The notes under the pieces: generated by a model | The model's input: the letters and a program-made list of their open reading frames with translations, nothing else | The model's database searches: none | Told to the model about the DNA's origin: nothing | Shown: piece after piece, positions 1-8,424 of the stretch | Layout: each line of letters begins with the position of its first letter | Position numbering within the stretch: the stretch's first letter is position 1 | NCBI RefSeq assembly: GCF_046054155.1 | Contig: NZ_JBEQCT010000006.1 | Coordinates: forward strand, 62,001-126,000 | Length of the DNA stretch: 64,000 nt | Reading direction: 5' to 3' | DNA from: Celerinatantimonas yamalensis | GTDB taxonomy: Bacteria; Pseudomonadota; Gammaproteobacteria; Enterobacterales; Celerinatantimonadaceae | Made by a program: the position numbers and the translations under genes

Positions 1-492
1 GTGAATTCGACCCGCTAAAAATGTGCCCACTGTGAGCACAACTGTTTTTGCATACAGCTTCAAGCCACTTTGCGTCACAACGCCGATGACACGATCGTTC
101 TCGATAATCAAATCATCACAAGCTTGTTGAAACAGTGATAAATTCGGTTGGTTCTCAAGCATTTGACGTACAGCAGCTTTGTAAAGTAACCGATCAGCTT
201 GAGCTCTTGTGGCTCGCACTGCAGGGCCTTTGCTGGAATTGAGGGTTCGAAATTGGATCCCACCGCGATCAGCGGCTCTCGCCATGATCCCACCCATGGC
301 ATCAATTTCTTTGACCAGATGTCCTTTGCCGATCCCACCGATCGCTGGGTTACAGGACATTTGTCCTAATGTTTCAATATTATGCGTAAGCAGCAAGGTA
401 TTACGACCCATACGTGCTGCTGCACTCGCGGCTTCAGTGCCAGCATGACCACCGCCAATAACGATGACATCGAATTGTTGTTTAAAGAACAT
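1..492 (-). CDS. mnmG: MnmG (GidA), tRNA uridine-modifying enzyme, N-terminal part
   Basis: Only the first 164 codons are present; the gene runs off the left edge of the window. MnmG is the FAD-dependent partner of MnmE and makes the 5-(carboxymethyl)aminomethyl modification of wobble uridine in certain tRNAs. The start MFFKQQFDVIVIGGGHAGTE carries the dinucleotide-binding glycine motif. It is followed by the MnmG signatures SCNPAIGGIGKGHLVKE and SSKGPAVRATRAQADR. The ATG at 492 matches the usual N-terminus of the family. It is transcribed away from oriC, as in Escherichia coli and Vibrio. Its partner mnmE also lies in this window, about 11 kb away. Identity is near certain. Confidence 0.97.
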   Translation of the reverse strand, partial: MFFKQQFDVIVIGGGHAGTEAASAAARMGRNTLLLTHNIETLGQMSCNPAIGGIGKGHLVKEIDAMGGIMARAADRGGIQFRTLNSSKGPAVRATRAQADRLLYKAAVRQMLENQPNLSLFQQACDDLIIENDRVIGVVTQSGLKLYAKTVVLTVGTFLAGRIH

Positions 493-570
493 CTGATTGA
501 CCCCACAAACCTAGAAGACCCCTGCTTTAGGGGGGAGTGTATTCTACCGATTTAATGGCTCAGAAGAAAT

Positions 571-887
571 GATCAATTTTCAGTGACGATCAAAAAGGAT
601 CTTAATTAGTTATATATATATGATCTTATTTAAAGATCTTTTATTAGATTTACTACTAGGGATCGCTATTTCTGTGGTTAACTGAAAAAAGTAGTTTAAA
701 AAACAATATGTTACATACGATCAAAAGATGTGCTTAAGCATTGATCTACATGCGTAGAAGCTGGGATCAAGATCCTTTGTTATCCACAGGCGATCCCTAT
801 CTAGAAGTTATCCATAGGAATAACCTAGCTAGGATCAGAGGATATTGATCCCGTTATTCACAGTTTATTCTTTTTTATGTGGATAGA
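571..887. other. oriC: Chromosomal replication origin oriC
   Basis: The mnmG-mioC spacer has the hallmarks of a gammaproteobacterial oriC. Thirteen GATC (Dam) sites lie between 571 and 850. An AT-rich stretch at about 605-655 contains gatctta and gatctttta 13-mer-like elements and resembles the E. coli unwinding element. DnaA boxes seen: ttatccaca at 780-788 (perfect), ttatccata at 808-816, ttattcaca at 854-862, tgtggttaa at 673-681 and tgtggatag at 878-886 (both reverse). The local order of 13-mers, then a reverse box, then GATC-rich spacers follows the E. coli layout. Initiation itself is inferred, not shown. Confidence 0.93.
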
Positions 888-1337
888 TTATTGAGCTTCG
901 AGCTGTTGTCGCCAATTGGGTAACCATTCGATAGCACTATCTTCAGGAACGGGCTGAATTTGTGCATCAATTTCTAGGCGTTCACCAATGCGGTTTGCTC
1001 CAAGTTCACCGAGCAATTGATCGATGTTTCGACCCGCCTGACAGAAGGTGTCGTATTGGCTTGAACCTAACGCAATGACCCCATATTTGAGTCTACTTAG
1101 GTTCGGCCGCTGCGCTTTTAACTGCTCGATAAAGGGCTCGATATTATCTGGGTAGTCGCCTGCACCATGGGTTGAGGTGCAAATCAACCAAATGTGACTG
1201 CCATCCGTTGGTAGTTCCTCTAGGTCAGCATCAAGATGCTGTGTGACTTGGTGACTATCAATGAGTTCTTGTTCTAATTCATCGGCGACATATTCTGCGG
1301 CGCCCATCATAGATCCCACTATGAGATCGATTTCCAT
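888..1337 (-). CDS. mioC: MioC, flavodoxin-like protein
   Basis: A 149-residue FMN-binding flavodoxin-fold protein of the MioC family. MioC has been linked to biotin synthase electron transfer in E. coli, and mioC transcription passes through oriC. The N-terminus MEIDLIVGSMMGAAEYVADE is the flavodoxin phosphate loop. TSTHGAGDYPDN and ALGSSQYDTFCQAGRNID are the flavin-contacting loops typical of MioC. The length matches the family (about 147 residues). It sits next to oriC and is transcribed towards it, as in E. coli. The upstream region holds DnaA-box-like sequences that may regulate it. Confidence 0.95.
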   Translation of the reverse strand: MEIDLIVGSMMGAAEYVADELEQELIDSHQVTQHLDADLEELPTDGSHIWLICTSTHGAGDYPDNIEPFIEQLKAQRPNLSRLKYGVIALGSSQYDTFCQAGRNIDQLLGELGANRIGERLEIDAQIQPVPEDSAIEWLPNWRQQLEAQ

Positions 1338-1704
1338 ATTGAATCCTCGCTCGTGTGCAAGTTAAGAAAATGAGTATGGTTTTTTTGTGGATGAATTTAT
1401 CGGGGTAAGCTAAGTTCATCCACTTAGATTACCCGACTATAAAACAAGATCGTAAAGAAGTCACAGCTGATCCACACCTTGTACACGGGATGTTCGATCC
1501 CCTTAAATTAAGATCCTCACCAATGATCAGGGCAATGTGATCCCTAGATGGATCAGTTATCCCGATCAAGCTTCAAGTGAAAGCTGTGCATAACAATGGA
1601 GAAATATAAGATGACGGTAAAAAAGCGGAAAATAGATTGAAAAATAATTTGAAATTAGGCGGTCTGATTTGCTCAAATCGCCCAAAAAGGAGGAAAAATA
1701 TGAA
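1338..1704. promoter_or_regulatory. GATC-rich, DnaA-box-like region upstream of mioC
   Basis: No gene is seen in this 367-base gap. Eight GATC sites fall between 1448 and 1567, far more than chance. Near-consensus DnaA boxes are tgatccaca at 1468-1476 and tgtggatga (reverse) at 1386-1394, each with one mismatch. A perfect 9-bp inverted repeat, gtggatgaa at 1387-1395 and ttcatccac at 1415-1423, lies just upstream of mioC and could be an operator or a pair of DnaA contacts. In E. coli the mioC promoter is repressed by DnaA; that this region does the same is inference. Confidence 0.55.
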
Positions 1705-2442
1705 TTAATAGGAGATGACTTGCTTGAGAAAACGCTGTAATCGGGGATCTTTGGGGCTATTAAATAGCTCGTTGGGAACGCCTTGTTCGACGATTAAGCC
1801 ATCAGCCATAAAGATCACTCGGTCTGCTACATCGCGGGCAAACTGCATTTCATGGGTCACCACCAGCATGGTTTGATGGCGTTCAGCGAGTTTTTTCATT
1901 AAGGAAAGCACTTCTCCAACCCATTCAGGATCGAGCGCCGAAGTGGGCTCATCAAACAGTAATATCTCTGGGTTTAGAACCATTGCACGGGCAATCCCTA
2001 CGCGTTGCTGCTGGCCGCCTGATAGTGATGCTGGATAGGCCTGCGCTTTATCGGCAAGTCCTATATCGGTTAAAATTTGCATGGCTGTTTGCCGCGCTTT
2101 GGCTTTATCTTGTTTTTGCACCGTGATTAGCCCTTCGGCGATATTATCGCGGGCATTCATGTGGGCAAATAATGCATAGTTTTGAAAAACAAAACCACTG
2201 GCCCGGCGCAGTGCTAAAATTTGTGTTTTACTCGCGTGAGTGACGTCAACCTGTTGCCCGCCTAACTCTATCGTGCCTTGATCGGCTCGTTCAAGAAAAT
2301 TGATACACCTGAGCAAGGTTGATTTGCCGGTACCGCTAGAGCCAATGATACAGACAATTTCACCTTGTTTGATGTTCAAATTGATGCCTTTGAGCACCTC
2401 GCTTTGACCAAAGCGCTTATGGAGATCGGTTATCTTAATCAT
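1705..2442 (-). CDS. Polar amino-acid ABC transporter, ATP-binding subunit
   Basis: A 245-residue ATPase of the polar amino-acid uptake (HisP/GlnQ/TcyN) family. It energises import by the adjacent permease and binding protein at the inner membrane. Walker A is GSSGTGKST (about residues 34-42), the Q-loop follows FVFQNYALF, the ABC signature is LSGGQQQR and Walker B is ILLFDEPTSALD. It overlaps the permease start by four bases, so the two are translationally coupled. The substrate cannot be read from this subunit. Vibrio genomes carry a similar three-gene importer close to oriC. Confidence 0.9.
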   Translation of the reverse strand: MIKITDLHKRFGQSEVLKGINLNIKQGEIVCIIGSSGTGKSTLLRCINFLERADQGTIELGGQQVDVTHASKTQILALRRASGFVFQNYALFAHMNARDNIAEGLITVQKQDKAKARQTAMQILTDIGLADKAQAYPASLSGGQQQRVGIARAMVLNPEILLFDEPTSALDPEWVGEVLSLMKKLAERHQTMLVVTHEMQFARDVADRVIFMADGLIVEQGVPNELFNSPKDPRLQRFLKQVISY

Positions 2443-3110
2443 CGCTGATAGGCCTTATTGAGTTGTTTTTCAGTCCAAATTTGGATTCGGGTTAAAATGA
2501 CCACAACGCCCCAATAGATAAGCGCTACAGCTAGAAAGGCTTCCAGGTATTTAAAACTTGAAGCGGCTTCAAGCTGCGCTTTTGCCATGATTTCAGAGAC
2601 CCCTAGGGTAAATGCGAGCGATGTTGATTTAATCATATCGATGAAGTAGTTCACCAATGATGGAAAAGCAATGCGGGTTGCTTGTGGCAAGACGATGCGG
2701 CACATGGCTTGTGGTGTGGTCATGCCAATTGAAAGGCTAGCTTCCATCTGGCTGCGATCAATACCGATAATTGCAGCTCTGATGCTCTCAGTCATATAGG
2801 AGGCAAAATGCAAGGTCAGGGCGATGACTGCGGCAGTAAAGGCATTCATGCCGGCTAAGGCAGGAATCAGTTGTGGCAAACCGTAGTAGAACAGAAACAT
2901 CTGTACCAGTAGCGGTGTACCGCGAAAAAAGCTAATGTAAACTTGACACAAGGGGTTAAGAATGGGGATTTTAAAGATGCGAATATTGGCAATGACTACT
3001 GCCAATATCAAGGCGAAGATCATCCCGAGCACCGCCATCCCCATGGTTGTTCCCAAGTATTTAAATAATATTGGAAATAGTCCCAACATGTAGGGCAAAT
3101 CAAATTGCAT
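2439..3110 (-). CDS. Polar amino-acid ABC transporter, permease
   Basis: A 223-residue HisMQ-type inner-membrane permease with about five transmembrane segments. The N-terminal segment near residues 8-40 and SFFRGTPLLVQMFLFYYGLP are typical of the family. The cytoplasmic EAA loop, which docks on the ATPase, is EASLSIGMTTPQAMCRIVLP. Only one permease gene is present, so the channel is probably a homodimer. It lies between the substrate-binding gene (92 bases upstream) and the ATPase (four-base overlap) in one operon transcribed leftwards. Confidence 0.9.
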   Translation of the reverse strand: MQFDLPYMLGLFPILFKYLGTTMGMAVLGMIFALILAVVIANIRIFKIPILNPLCQVYISFFRGTPLLVQMFLFYYGLPQLIPALAGMNAFTAAVIALTLHFASYMTESIRAAIIGIDRSQMEASLSIGMTTPQAMCRIVLPQATRIAFPSLVNYFIDMIKSTSLAFTLGVSEIMAKAQLEAASSFKYLEAFLAVALIYWGVVVILTRIQIWTEKQLNKAYQR

Positions 3111-3127
3111 AGTGTCCCCAAAATAGC

Positions 3128-3153
3128 AAGACCCGTCGCAAGCAACGGGTCTT
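3128..3153. other. Intercistronic stem-loop downstream of the binding-protein gene
   Basis: A perfect 9-bp stem (aagacccgt and acgggtctt) with an 8-base loop sits between the binding-protein stop and the permease start. There is no T-run on the transcribed strand. It therefore looks less like a full terminator than like an mRNA-stabilising or attenuating hairpin. Such hairpins let binding proteins be made in excess over the membrane subunits. Confidence 0.55.
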
Positions 3154-3202
3154 CGTTGTGATAGACAACTGCCCAGCCTAACTGACGGGCATCGCGCAGC
3201 TG

Positions 3203-3967
3203 TTACTTGGTAATATCGGTATTAAACCATTTTTCTGAAATCTTCTTCAATGTGCCGTCGGCTCGCATGCCGGCCAACGCTTTATTGACTTGATCACGTA
3301 ATTTCCGACCTTTGGCATTATCGACAAATGGCCAAGCATTTTCAATTTTAGAGAATGGTTGACCGGCCAACTTCAAGGGTAAGTTGGTTTTTTTGATTAA
3401 CTGCACGGCTGATAGACGGTCCATCACATACGCGTCTGCTCGTCCTAGCGCGACTACTTGTTCGACCCCAGTATTAAAGGTTTTGATCTGAATGCTGCCA
3501 TGATGGTCTTTATTATATTTTTCCAATATTTGAGCAAAATTGCTGCCTAAATCAACTGCTACAGTTTTACCATTGAGATCTTTTAAGCTATGAATATCAT
3601 TGGTACTTTTACGTACCGTGATCTGCACGCCATCGATCACATAAGGGTTTGAAAACAGATATTTGGCTTTGCGTGCTGGCGTTATCGATATTTGGTTAGA
3701 AATCGTATTAATGCGTCCGGTTTGTAGCAGACCAAATAATCCAGAAAAACTCGCAGTGACAAATTTCACATCATAATGGTTACGTTTACCGATCGCCTTC
3801 CAGAGATCGACTTCAAAGCCTTGCAATTTATCGTTGTGAACAAAGGTGAAGGGGAAATAACCGCCGGACATCCCGACTTTAACCACCTCATCCTTCGCCC
3901 AAGCTTGGCTGCTTATTGTGGCGACAACCAAGGTCGCCATGGCGATGATTTTGCTCCAACGTTTCAT
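3203..3967 (-). CDS. Polar amino-acid ABC transporter, periplasmic substrate-binding protein
   Basis: A 254-residue solute-binding protein (SBP family 3, PF00497 type). The N-terminus MKRWSKIIAMATLVVATISS followed by QAWA is a Sec signal peptide, probably cut after AWA. The mature protein begins KDEVVKVGMSGGYFPFTF, and the family signature GFEVDLWKAIGKR follows. The lobes are joined by segments containing LNGKTVAVDLGSNF and GRADAYVMDR. It is first in the three-gene operon. The ligand is a polar amino acid, possibly cystine or a basic amino acid, but no specificity residue can be assigned with confidence. Confidence 0.9.
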   Translation of the reverse strand: MKRWSKIIAMATLVVATISSQAWAKDEVVKVGMSGGYFPFTFVHNDKLQGFEVDLWKAIGKRNHYDVKFVTASFSGLFGLLQTGRINTISNQISITPARKAKYLFSNPYVIDGVQITVRKSTNDIHSLKDLNGKTVAVDLGSNFAQILEKYNKDHHGSIQIKTFNTGVEQVVALGRADAYVMDRLSAVQLIKKTNLPLKLAGQPFSKIENAWPFVDNAKGRKLRDQVNKALAGMRADGTLKKISEKWFNTDITK

Positions 3968-4221
3968 GTTTTGTTACCTTATAAACGAAATAGCCGTCAA
4001 TTATAAACGTCTCTGGTGCTAGTTATTATTCCATTTAGTTATTAATACGATTATTTATGAATAAATAAATAACAAATTTACTAAGGCACGTTGTGCTTTG
4101 AATGTAAATTATCTGTTCTCGTTAAAAAATATACCATTTAGTCTAGTTGATTCACCTTCTTTCGACCTTTTTATGCTTATGCTTAATAAATTAAACAATG
4201 ATAAAGCAGGAGAGTTTCTCA

Positions 4222-4743
4222 ATGGCTGGGTATTCGCGGTTAAAAATATCATTACATTGGTTATCGGTCATTTTAGTGATTGGTGTCTACATGGCAATGA
4301 ACTTACGGGGGCTGTTTGATAGTGAACAGGTGAACGATTGGCTGCGTTTGATGCATTTCAATTTGGGGATGATATTGTGGGTGGTGATGTTGGTGCGGTT
4401 TATTCTGTATTGGGTTGACCGACGCCGTCCACCGATTATTCCTGCGCCGCCAGCTTGGCAAGAGAAAATATCCTCGTTATTGCATTTAGTCATGTATGGC
4501 TGCTTTTTGATTTTACCTGTGCTTGGTAGTGTGTCGGTCGCTTTGCAAGCCGATTCGTGGTCATTTTTAGGCTTTGCAACACCTACACTAGGGGCCCATT
4601 ATTCGTTAGCTCATTCGTTTAAAGAAGTGCATGAATTTGTTGCTAATTTGGGTTATTACTTGGTTGGAGTGCATGCGCTGGCAGCGTTGTACCATCACTA
4701 TTATCTGAAGGATAATACCTTGATACGCATGCTGCGCCGCTAA
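4222..4743 (+). CDS. Cytochrome b561 family membrane protein
   Basis: A 173-residue di-haem cytochrome b561 of the bacterial CybB/YceJ group (PF01292). It has four transmembrane helices and probably passes electrons from quinol or to periplasmic partners. Candidate haem ligands are the histidines in LKISLHWLS, LRLMHFNLG, HEFVANLGYY and GVHALAALYHHYY. The ATG at 4222 is chosen because caggaga lies eight bases upstream; an ATG eight codons earlier has no ribosome site. It is convergent with the Spy-like gene and separated from it by a terminator. The redox partner is unknown. Confidence 0.85.
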   Translation: MAGYSRLKISLHWLSVILVIGVYMAMNLRGLFDSEQVNDWLRLMHFNLGMILWVVMLVRFILYWVDRRRPPIIPAPPAWQEKISSLLHLVMYGCFLILPVLGSVSVALQADSWSFLGFATPTLGAHYSLAHSFKEVHEFVANLGYYLVGVHALAALYHHYYLKDNTLIRMLRR

Positions 4744-4759
4744 GCTTGTGACGTAAACT

Positions 4760-4792
4760 CATCAGAAAGGTCCTTACTGCACCTTTCTGATG
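4760..4792. terminator. Bidirectional hairpin between the cytochrome b561 and Spy-like genes
   Basis: A perfect 12-bp inverted repeat, catcagaaaggt and acctttctgatg, with a 9-base loop lies in the 59-base gap between two convergent genes. The U-tracts are poor. Its position and stem strength still fit a shared transcription terminator. Confidence 0.7.
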
Positions 4793-4802
4793 TTCGATCA
4801 GT

Positions 4803-5354
4803 TTATGGCTGTATAGGGGCTCGACCAAAGGGCCCTATAGGACCTTCATTAATTAATGGACACGGACTCTTGGCCACAAGTTCTTGGAGTTTACTGCGCT
4901 GTTCTGCGGTTAATACAGACAGCTGTTTGTGGATATATTCTGCTCGTTTGACCCAACGATGCTGCATCGATTGCTGCGCTTGATGTTGATGCTGTGTATG
5001 CATGGTGTCAATGTAGTGCTCAAATTTCTGTTTATCAAAGTTTTCGCTAAATATCATTTGGCGTATCTCACCTCTGACTTTGCTGGCTGCCTTGTTGTGA
5101 TATTCACCAAACTGCTGCGGACGATGTTTGGCATGTTCGAGACGAATATCAAATATTTTCGCCTTTTGTGCCTGACTTAAGTTTATTTGACCAAGGTAAT
5201 TCATAAAACTGCCTGGTATTTGGCAGTGTGCTGGCCCACGTTGAAATTTGCCCCCCTTCGGCCCTTGCCCCGTAGACCCTTGAGCGAAACTTGCCGTGCT
5301 AAATAAAAGTGCTAAGGCACTTGCTGTTAATGCTAATCTGAGTGATGTTTTCAT
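4803..5354 (-). CDS. Spy/CpxP-family periplasmic protein
   Basis: A 183-residue exported protein. The N-terminus MKTSLRLALTASALALLFST with SFAQ is a signal peptide, probably cut after FAQ. The mature part is basic and helical, with two degenerate LTxxQ motifs (NLSQAQ near residue 58 and LTAEQR near 148). These define the Spy/CpxP/CnrX superfamily (PF07813). Spy and CpxP are envelope-stress chaperones or sensors, controlled by Cpx or Bae. The middle is rich in His and Gln (HTQHQHQAQQ), which could bind metal. No stress-regulator site was recognised upstream. Confidence 0.75.
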   Translation of the reverse strand: MKTSLRLALTASALALLFSTASFAQGSTGQGPKGGKFQRGPAHCQIPGSFMNYLGQINLSQAQKAKIFDIRLEHAKHRPQQFGEYHNKAASKVRGEIRQMIFSENFDKQKFEHYIDTMHTQHQHQAQQSMQHRWVKRAEYIHKQLSVLTAEQRSKLQELVAKSPCPLINEGPIGPFGRAPIQP

Positions 5355-5463
5355 TCCCTTTCTCCAGTAATTCGCCAGTGTACAATGAGAGTCTAGGGTA
5401 TCGGACGTAAAGTGCAGGCAAGCTGTGTAAAGTAGTGAAAAAACCGTGTAAGGAGTATGGATA

Positions 5464-5931
5464 ATGAGGAGTATTGCCAGTCATCCATCTTGGCTAACAC
5501 AGTTGCTTAGTTGGCCAAATGATGCCAATGAGCTGCAATTATTTGCAGGCCCCAATCTACATTGGCCCCTTGATATTCATCAATTAGTGCAGAGTGAACA
5601 AGGTGGTTATGCTCGCATGCTCATCGAAGCAAAGCAGCTCATAGGGTATTGTCAGCTCAGACCGTGCCGCTTGCAAAGCGTGCGATTATGCCGAGTCATT
5701 GTTCATCCTGATTTTCGAGGGCAAGGTATCGGTCGACAGTTGATTGCGCATGCGATTCAATTTTCTCGCGATGAACTGGGCGTTCGGCGTATTGAATTAG
5801 GGGTCTATCAACATAATTTAGCGGCATTTAATCGCTACTGCTATTTTGGGTTTAAAACCTATCAACAACGCCGAGTAAAATCCCTTCGAGGTCAAGATTG
5901 GGTCATTCTAGATATGCAAAAATGGTTATAG
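5464..5931 (+). CDS. GNAT-family N-acetyltransferase
   Basis: A 155-residue acetyl-CoA-dependent transferase. Motif A, which binds the CoA pyrophosphate, is RVIVHPDFRGQGIGRQL (about residues 92-108). The C-terminal motif B region, LGVYQHNLAAFNRYCYFGF, shows the usual NxxAxxxYxxxGF pattern. The substrate cannot be predicted. A ribosome site, aagga, precedes the ATG by about ten bases. It starts divergently from the Spy-like gene across about 110 bases, so the two promoters lie in that short gap. Confidence 0.87.
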   Translation: MRSIASHPSWLTQLLSWPNDANELQLFAGPNLHWPLDIHQLVQSEQGGYARMLIEAKQLIGYCQLRPCRLQSVRLCRVIVHPDFRGQGIGRQLIAHAIQFSRDELGVRRIELGVYQHNLAAFNRYCYFGFKTYQQRRVKSLRGQDWVILDMQKWL

Positions 5932-6068
5932 GCGCTGGATAATACATGGATTTTTTGTAAAAAAATTGTTAATTTGTTTAACGCTTATTGAGGTAAGCTG
6001 AATGCGTCCTCATATAATAGTCATCGTTAATCGCGGGGCTTTGGTTGCTCTTAAGGGTCACAATAATC

Positions 6069-6800
6069 GTGGATAATCATCAAATCTCAAATAACTTAGC
6101 ACCAGTGGTGTTAATTCGAGGCATGTTAGGTGAGTGTCGTTATTGGGAGTATTTTAAGCAATTAGTCGAGCAACGCCTACAGCGTCCCGTTTTTTTGTTG
6201 TCATTGGCTAAATCAGGTACTTCCCTTGAGCCCCTGTCGCTGGTAACTCTTATTGAGCAGCACCGTGAACAATTGTGCCAATTGACTGGCCAAGGCGATT
6301 GCCATCTGGTGAGTTTGTCTTTGGGTGCAAGCGTCGCGCTTTGTTGGCAACAAATGTATCCTGATGAAGTAAAAAGTTGTACGCTCATCAACCCGTTAGT
6401 GACGGTTAAACAGCGCCGCTGGCAACCGCTGTTATGGTGGTTATTATTTAAAATTATGGTGTTCAGCCGTTGGCCTGGGGATCAACAAACCCGCTGGTTA
6501 CATCGCTTATCAGCATGGCCTTCATTGCATTCACAATTAGCCACAAGTGAGACGCATAGCATTGATTTTAAAGCGCTCACCCAGCATTTGTACGAGATGC
6601 CTATTGCTGAGCCTATGGTTCCCTTGCAACTTTTAGTGTCACGTCATGATAAATGGATCAGTAGTGAGGTGAGCTATCAACTTGCTGATATTTGGCAGGC
6701 ACCGCTATTTCCGCATTTAAGTGCAGGACATGATCTGCCTTTAGATGATCCACGCTGGGTGTGTGAAAAACTCACCGATTGGATCACCCACTATGATTGA
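6069..6800 (+). CDS. Alpha/beta-hydrolase family protein
   Basis: A protein of about 243 residues with the alpha/beta-hydrolase fold. The oxyanion-hole region is VVLIRGMLGECRYW. The nucleophile elbow is LVSLSLGAS, a variant of GxSxG with Ser in the first position. The acid is likely the Asp in VSRHDKW and the histidine is in SAGHDLPLDDP. I chose the GTG at 6069 because aaggg lies about 11 bases upstream; a TTG at 6045 is an alternative. Small esterases or thioesterases of this kind are common. The substrate is unknown and no operon partner is evident. Confidence 0.72.
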   Translation: MDNHQISNNLAPVVLIRGMLGECRYWEYFKQLVEQRLQRPVFLLSLAKSGTSLEPLSLVTLIEQHREQLCQLTGQGDCHLVSLSLGASVALCWQQMYPDEVKSCTLINPLVTVKQRRWQPLLWWLLFKIMVFSRWPGDQQTRWLHRLSAWPSLHSQLATSETHSIDFKALTQHLYEMPIAEPMVPLQLLVSRHDKWISSEVSYQLADIWQAPLFPHLSAGHDLPLDDPRWVCEKLTDWITHYD

Positions 6801-6980
6801 TCCTACATCGATGACGAATCGCCGATAACCATCGCCTGCGCTAATGCGTTCGACATGCCTTTTTCGTCTTAAGTTTTTCCTCATATCTCTGGACATTGAG
6901 CCTATTTCGCTCCATGCTTTTGTACAAACTGTGAGCTATTTTGCCTCGCAGCTATGTATGCTATCAGCATGGAGGGCAAT

Positions 6981-8417
6981 ATGTTTCGACGGACTAAGAT
7001 CGTAGCGACTTTGGGGCCAGCAACCGAGCGCGAAGAGGTACTTGAACAGATGATCCTCGCCGGGGTCAATATGGTGCGACTGAATTTTTCGCATGGGCTC
7101 GCCAGTGATCATCAAAAACAGGCTTCCCGAGTGCGTGAATTAGCCGCCAAACACCACACTCACGTTGCCATCATGGGGGATTTACAAGGCCCTAAAATCC
7201 GCATTTCAACTTTTCAAAATGATGCCGTGATATTGAAGATTGGGGATGACTTTTGTCTAGATGCCAATCTTGCCCCTGGGCAAGGCTCTGAGCAGATCGT
7301 CGGTATAGATTACAAAGCGTTAGCCACGGATGTGCACCCTGGCGACATATTATTACTCGATGATGGCCGAATTCAGTTGGAGGTTTGCAATTTAGAGGGG
7401 TGGAAAGTGCACTGCCGAGTCACTGTGGGCGGTAAATTATCCAACAATAAAGGCATCAATAAAAAAGGTGGAGGCTTGTCAGCTTCGGCCTTGACCGATA
7501 AAGATAAAAAGGATTTGCATACCGCGGCGGCCATTGGCGTGGATTATTTGGCGATCTCGTTTCCGCGTAACGGTGATGATATGCGCTATGCTCGCTCGCT
7601 CGCCGAGGCGGCGGGGCTGCACCAAGTGAAGCTGGTGGCCAAAGTTGAACGGGCTGAAACAGTAGTTAGCGAACAGAGTATGATTGATATTATCACCGCC
7701 TCTGATGCGGTGATGGTGGCGCGCGGCGATTTGGGCGTTGAAATTGGTGATGCTGAATTAGTTGGGGTACAAAAAAAGCTGATCCGTTTGACGCGTAAAC
7801 TCAACCGTGTTGCGATTACCGCCACCCAAATGATGGAGTCGATGATTAACTCACCGATGCCAACGCGTGCTGAAACCATGGATGTGGCAAATGCAGTCCT
7901 TGATGGTACCGATGCGGTGATGCTATCTGGGGAAACGGCGGTGGGCAACTATCCAGTTGAAACTGTTAAAGCGATGGCTAATGTCTGCCAAGGTGCAGAA
8001 AAACATCCAAGTATTAACGTGTCGCGCAATCGCGCTGACAGTTATTTTACCGAAATTAATGAAACCATCGCAATGGCAACCATGTTTGCGGCCAACCATC
8101 AGGTAGGGATGAAGGCCATCATCACCTTGACCGAATCTGGTTCATCTGCGCTTTTAACCTCTCGGCTAAGCTCGGGTTTGCCTATCTTAGCGCTGTCGCG
8201 TCATCAACGGACCTTGAATCGCTGCGCGCTCTTTCGTGGTGTGTATCCAGTTTACTTTGATGTGCTCGGAGATATTAATCAGGTGATTAAATCCGCCTTG
8301 GCAGAGCTTAAAGGACAAGGTTATTTACAAAACGGCGATCTAGTGGTGCTTACCCACGGCGATGAAACTGAGTTAAGCGGCAGCACCAATACTTGCAAAC
8401 TACTTAAAGTGAGTTAG
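6981..8417 (+). CDS. pykA: Pyruvate kinase, PykA type
   Basis: A 478-residue enzyme making pyruvate and ATP from phosphoenolpyruvate and ADP, the last step of glycolysis. The start MFRRTKIVATLGPAT, the segment GDLQGPKIR, the catalytic-lysine region LVAKVERAE and the signature ITATQMMESMI are all present. It is closer to the AMP-activated PykA (pyruvate kinase II) than to PykF, for example in LSNNKGINK and SGSTNTCK near the C-terminus. The ATG at 6981 is preceded by ggaggg at 6971-6976, so an upstream in-frame ATG at 6954 is not used here. Length matches E. coli PykA (480). Confidence 0.95.
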   Translation: MFRRTKIVATLGPATEREEVLEQMILAGVNMVRLNFSHGLASDHQKQASRVRELAAKHHTHVAIMGDLQGPKIRISTFQNDAVILKIGDDFCLDANLAPGQGSEQIVGIDYKALATDVHPGDILLLDDGRIQLEVCNLEGWKVHCRVTVGGKLSNNKGINKKGGGLSASALTDKDKKDLHTAAAIGVDYLAISFPRNGDDMRYARSLAEAAGLHQVKLVAKVERAETVVSEQSMIDIITASDAVMVARGDLGVEIGDAELVGVQKKLIRLTRKLNRVAITATQMMESMINSPMPTRAETMDVANAVLDGTDAVMLSGETAVGNYPVETVKAMANVCQGAEKHPSINVSRNRADSYFTEINETIAMATMFAANHQVGMKAIITLTESGSSALLTSRLSSGLPILALSRHQRTLNRCALFRGVYPVYFDVLGDINQVIKSALAELKGQGYLQNGDLVVLTHGDETELSGSTNTCKLLKVS

Positions 8418-8424
8418 ATAGCCT

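Noticed and set aside
209..448. Plus-strand frame of 79 codons opposite mnmG
   Set aside because: It is the antisense shadow of the strongly conserved mnmG coding region, with no ribosome site or similarity.
7586..7948. Minus-strand frame of 120 codons inside pykA
   Set aside because: It is an antisense shadow produced by GC-rich third positions in pykA; the Ser/Thr-rich product has no recognisable motif.
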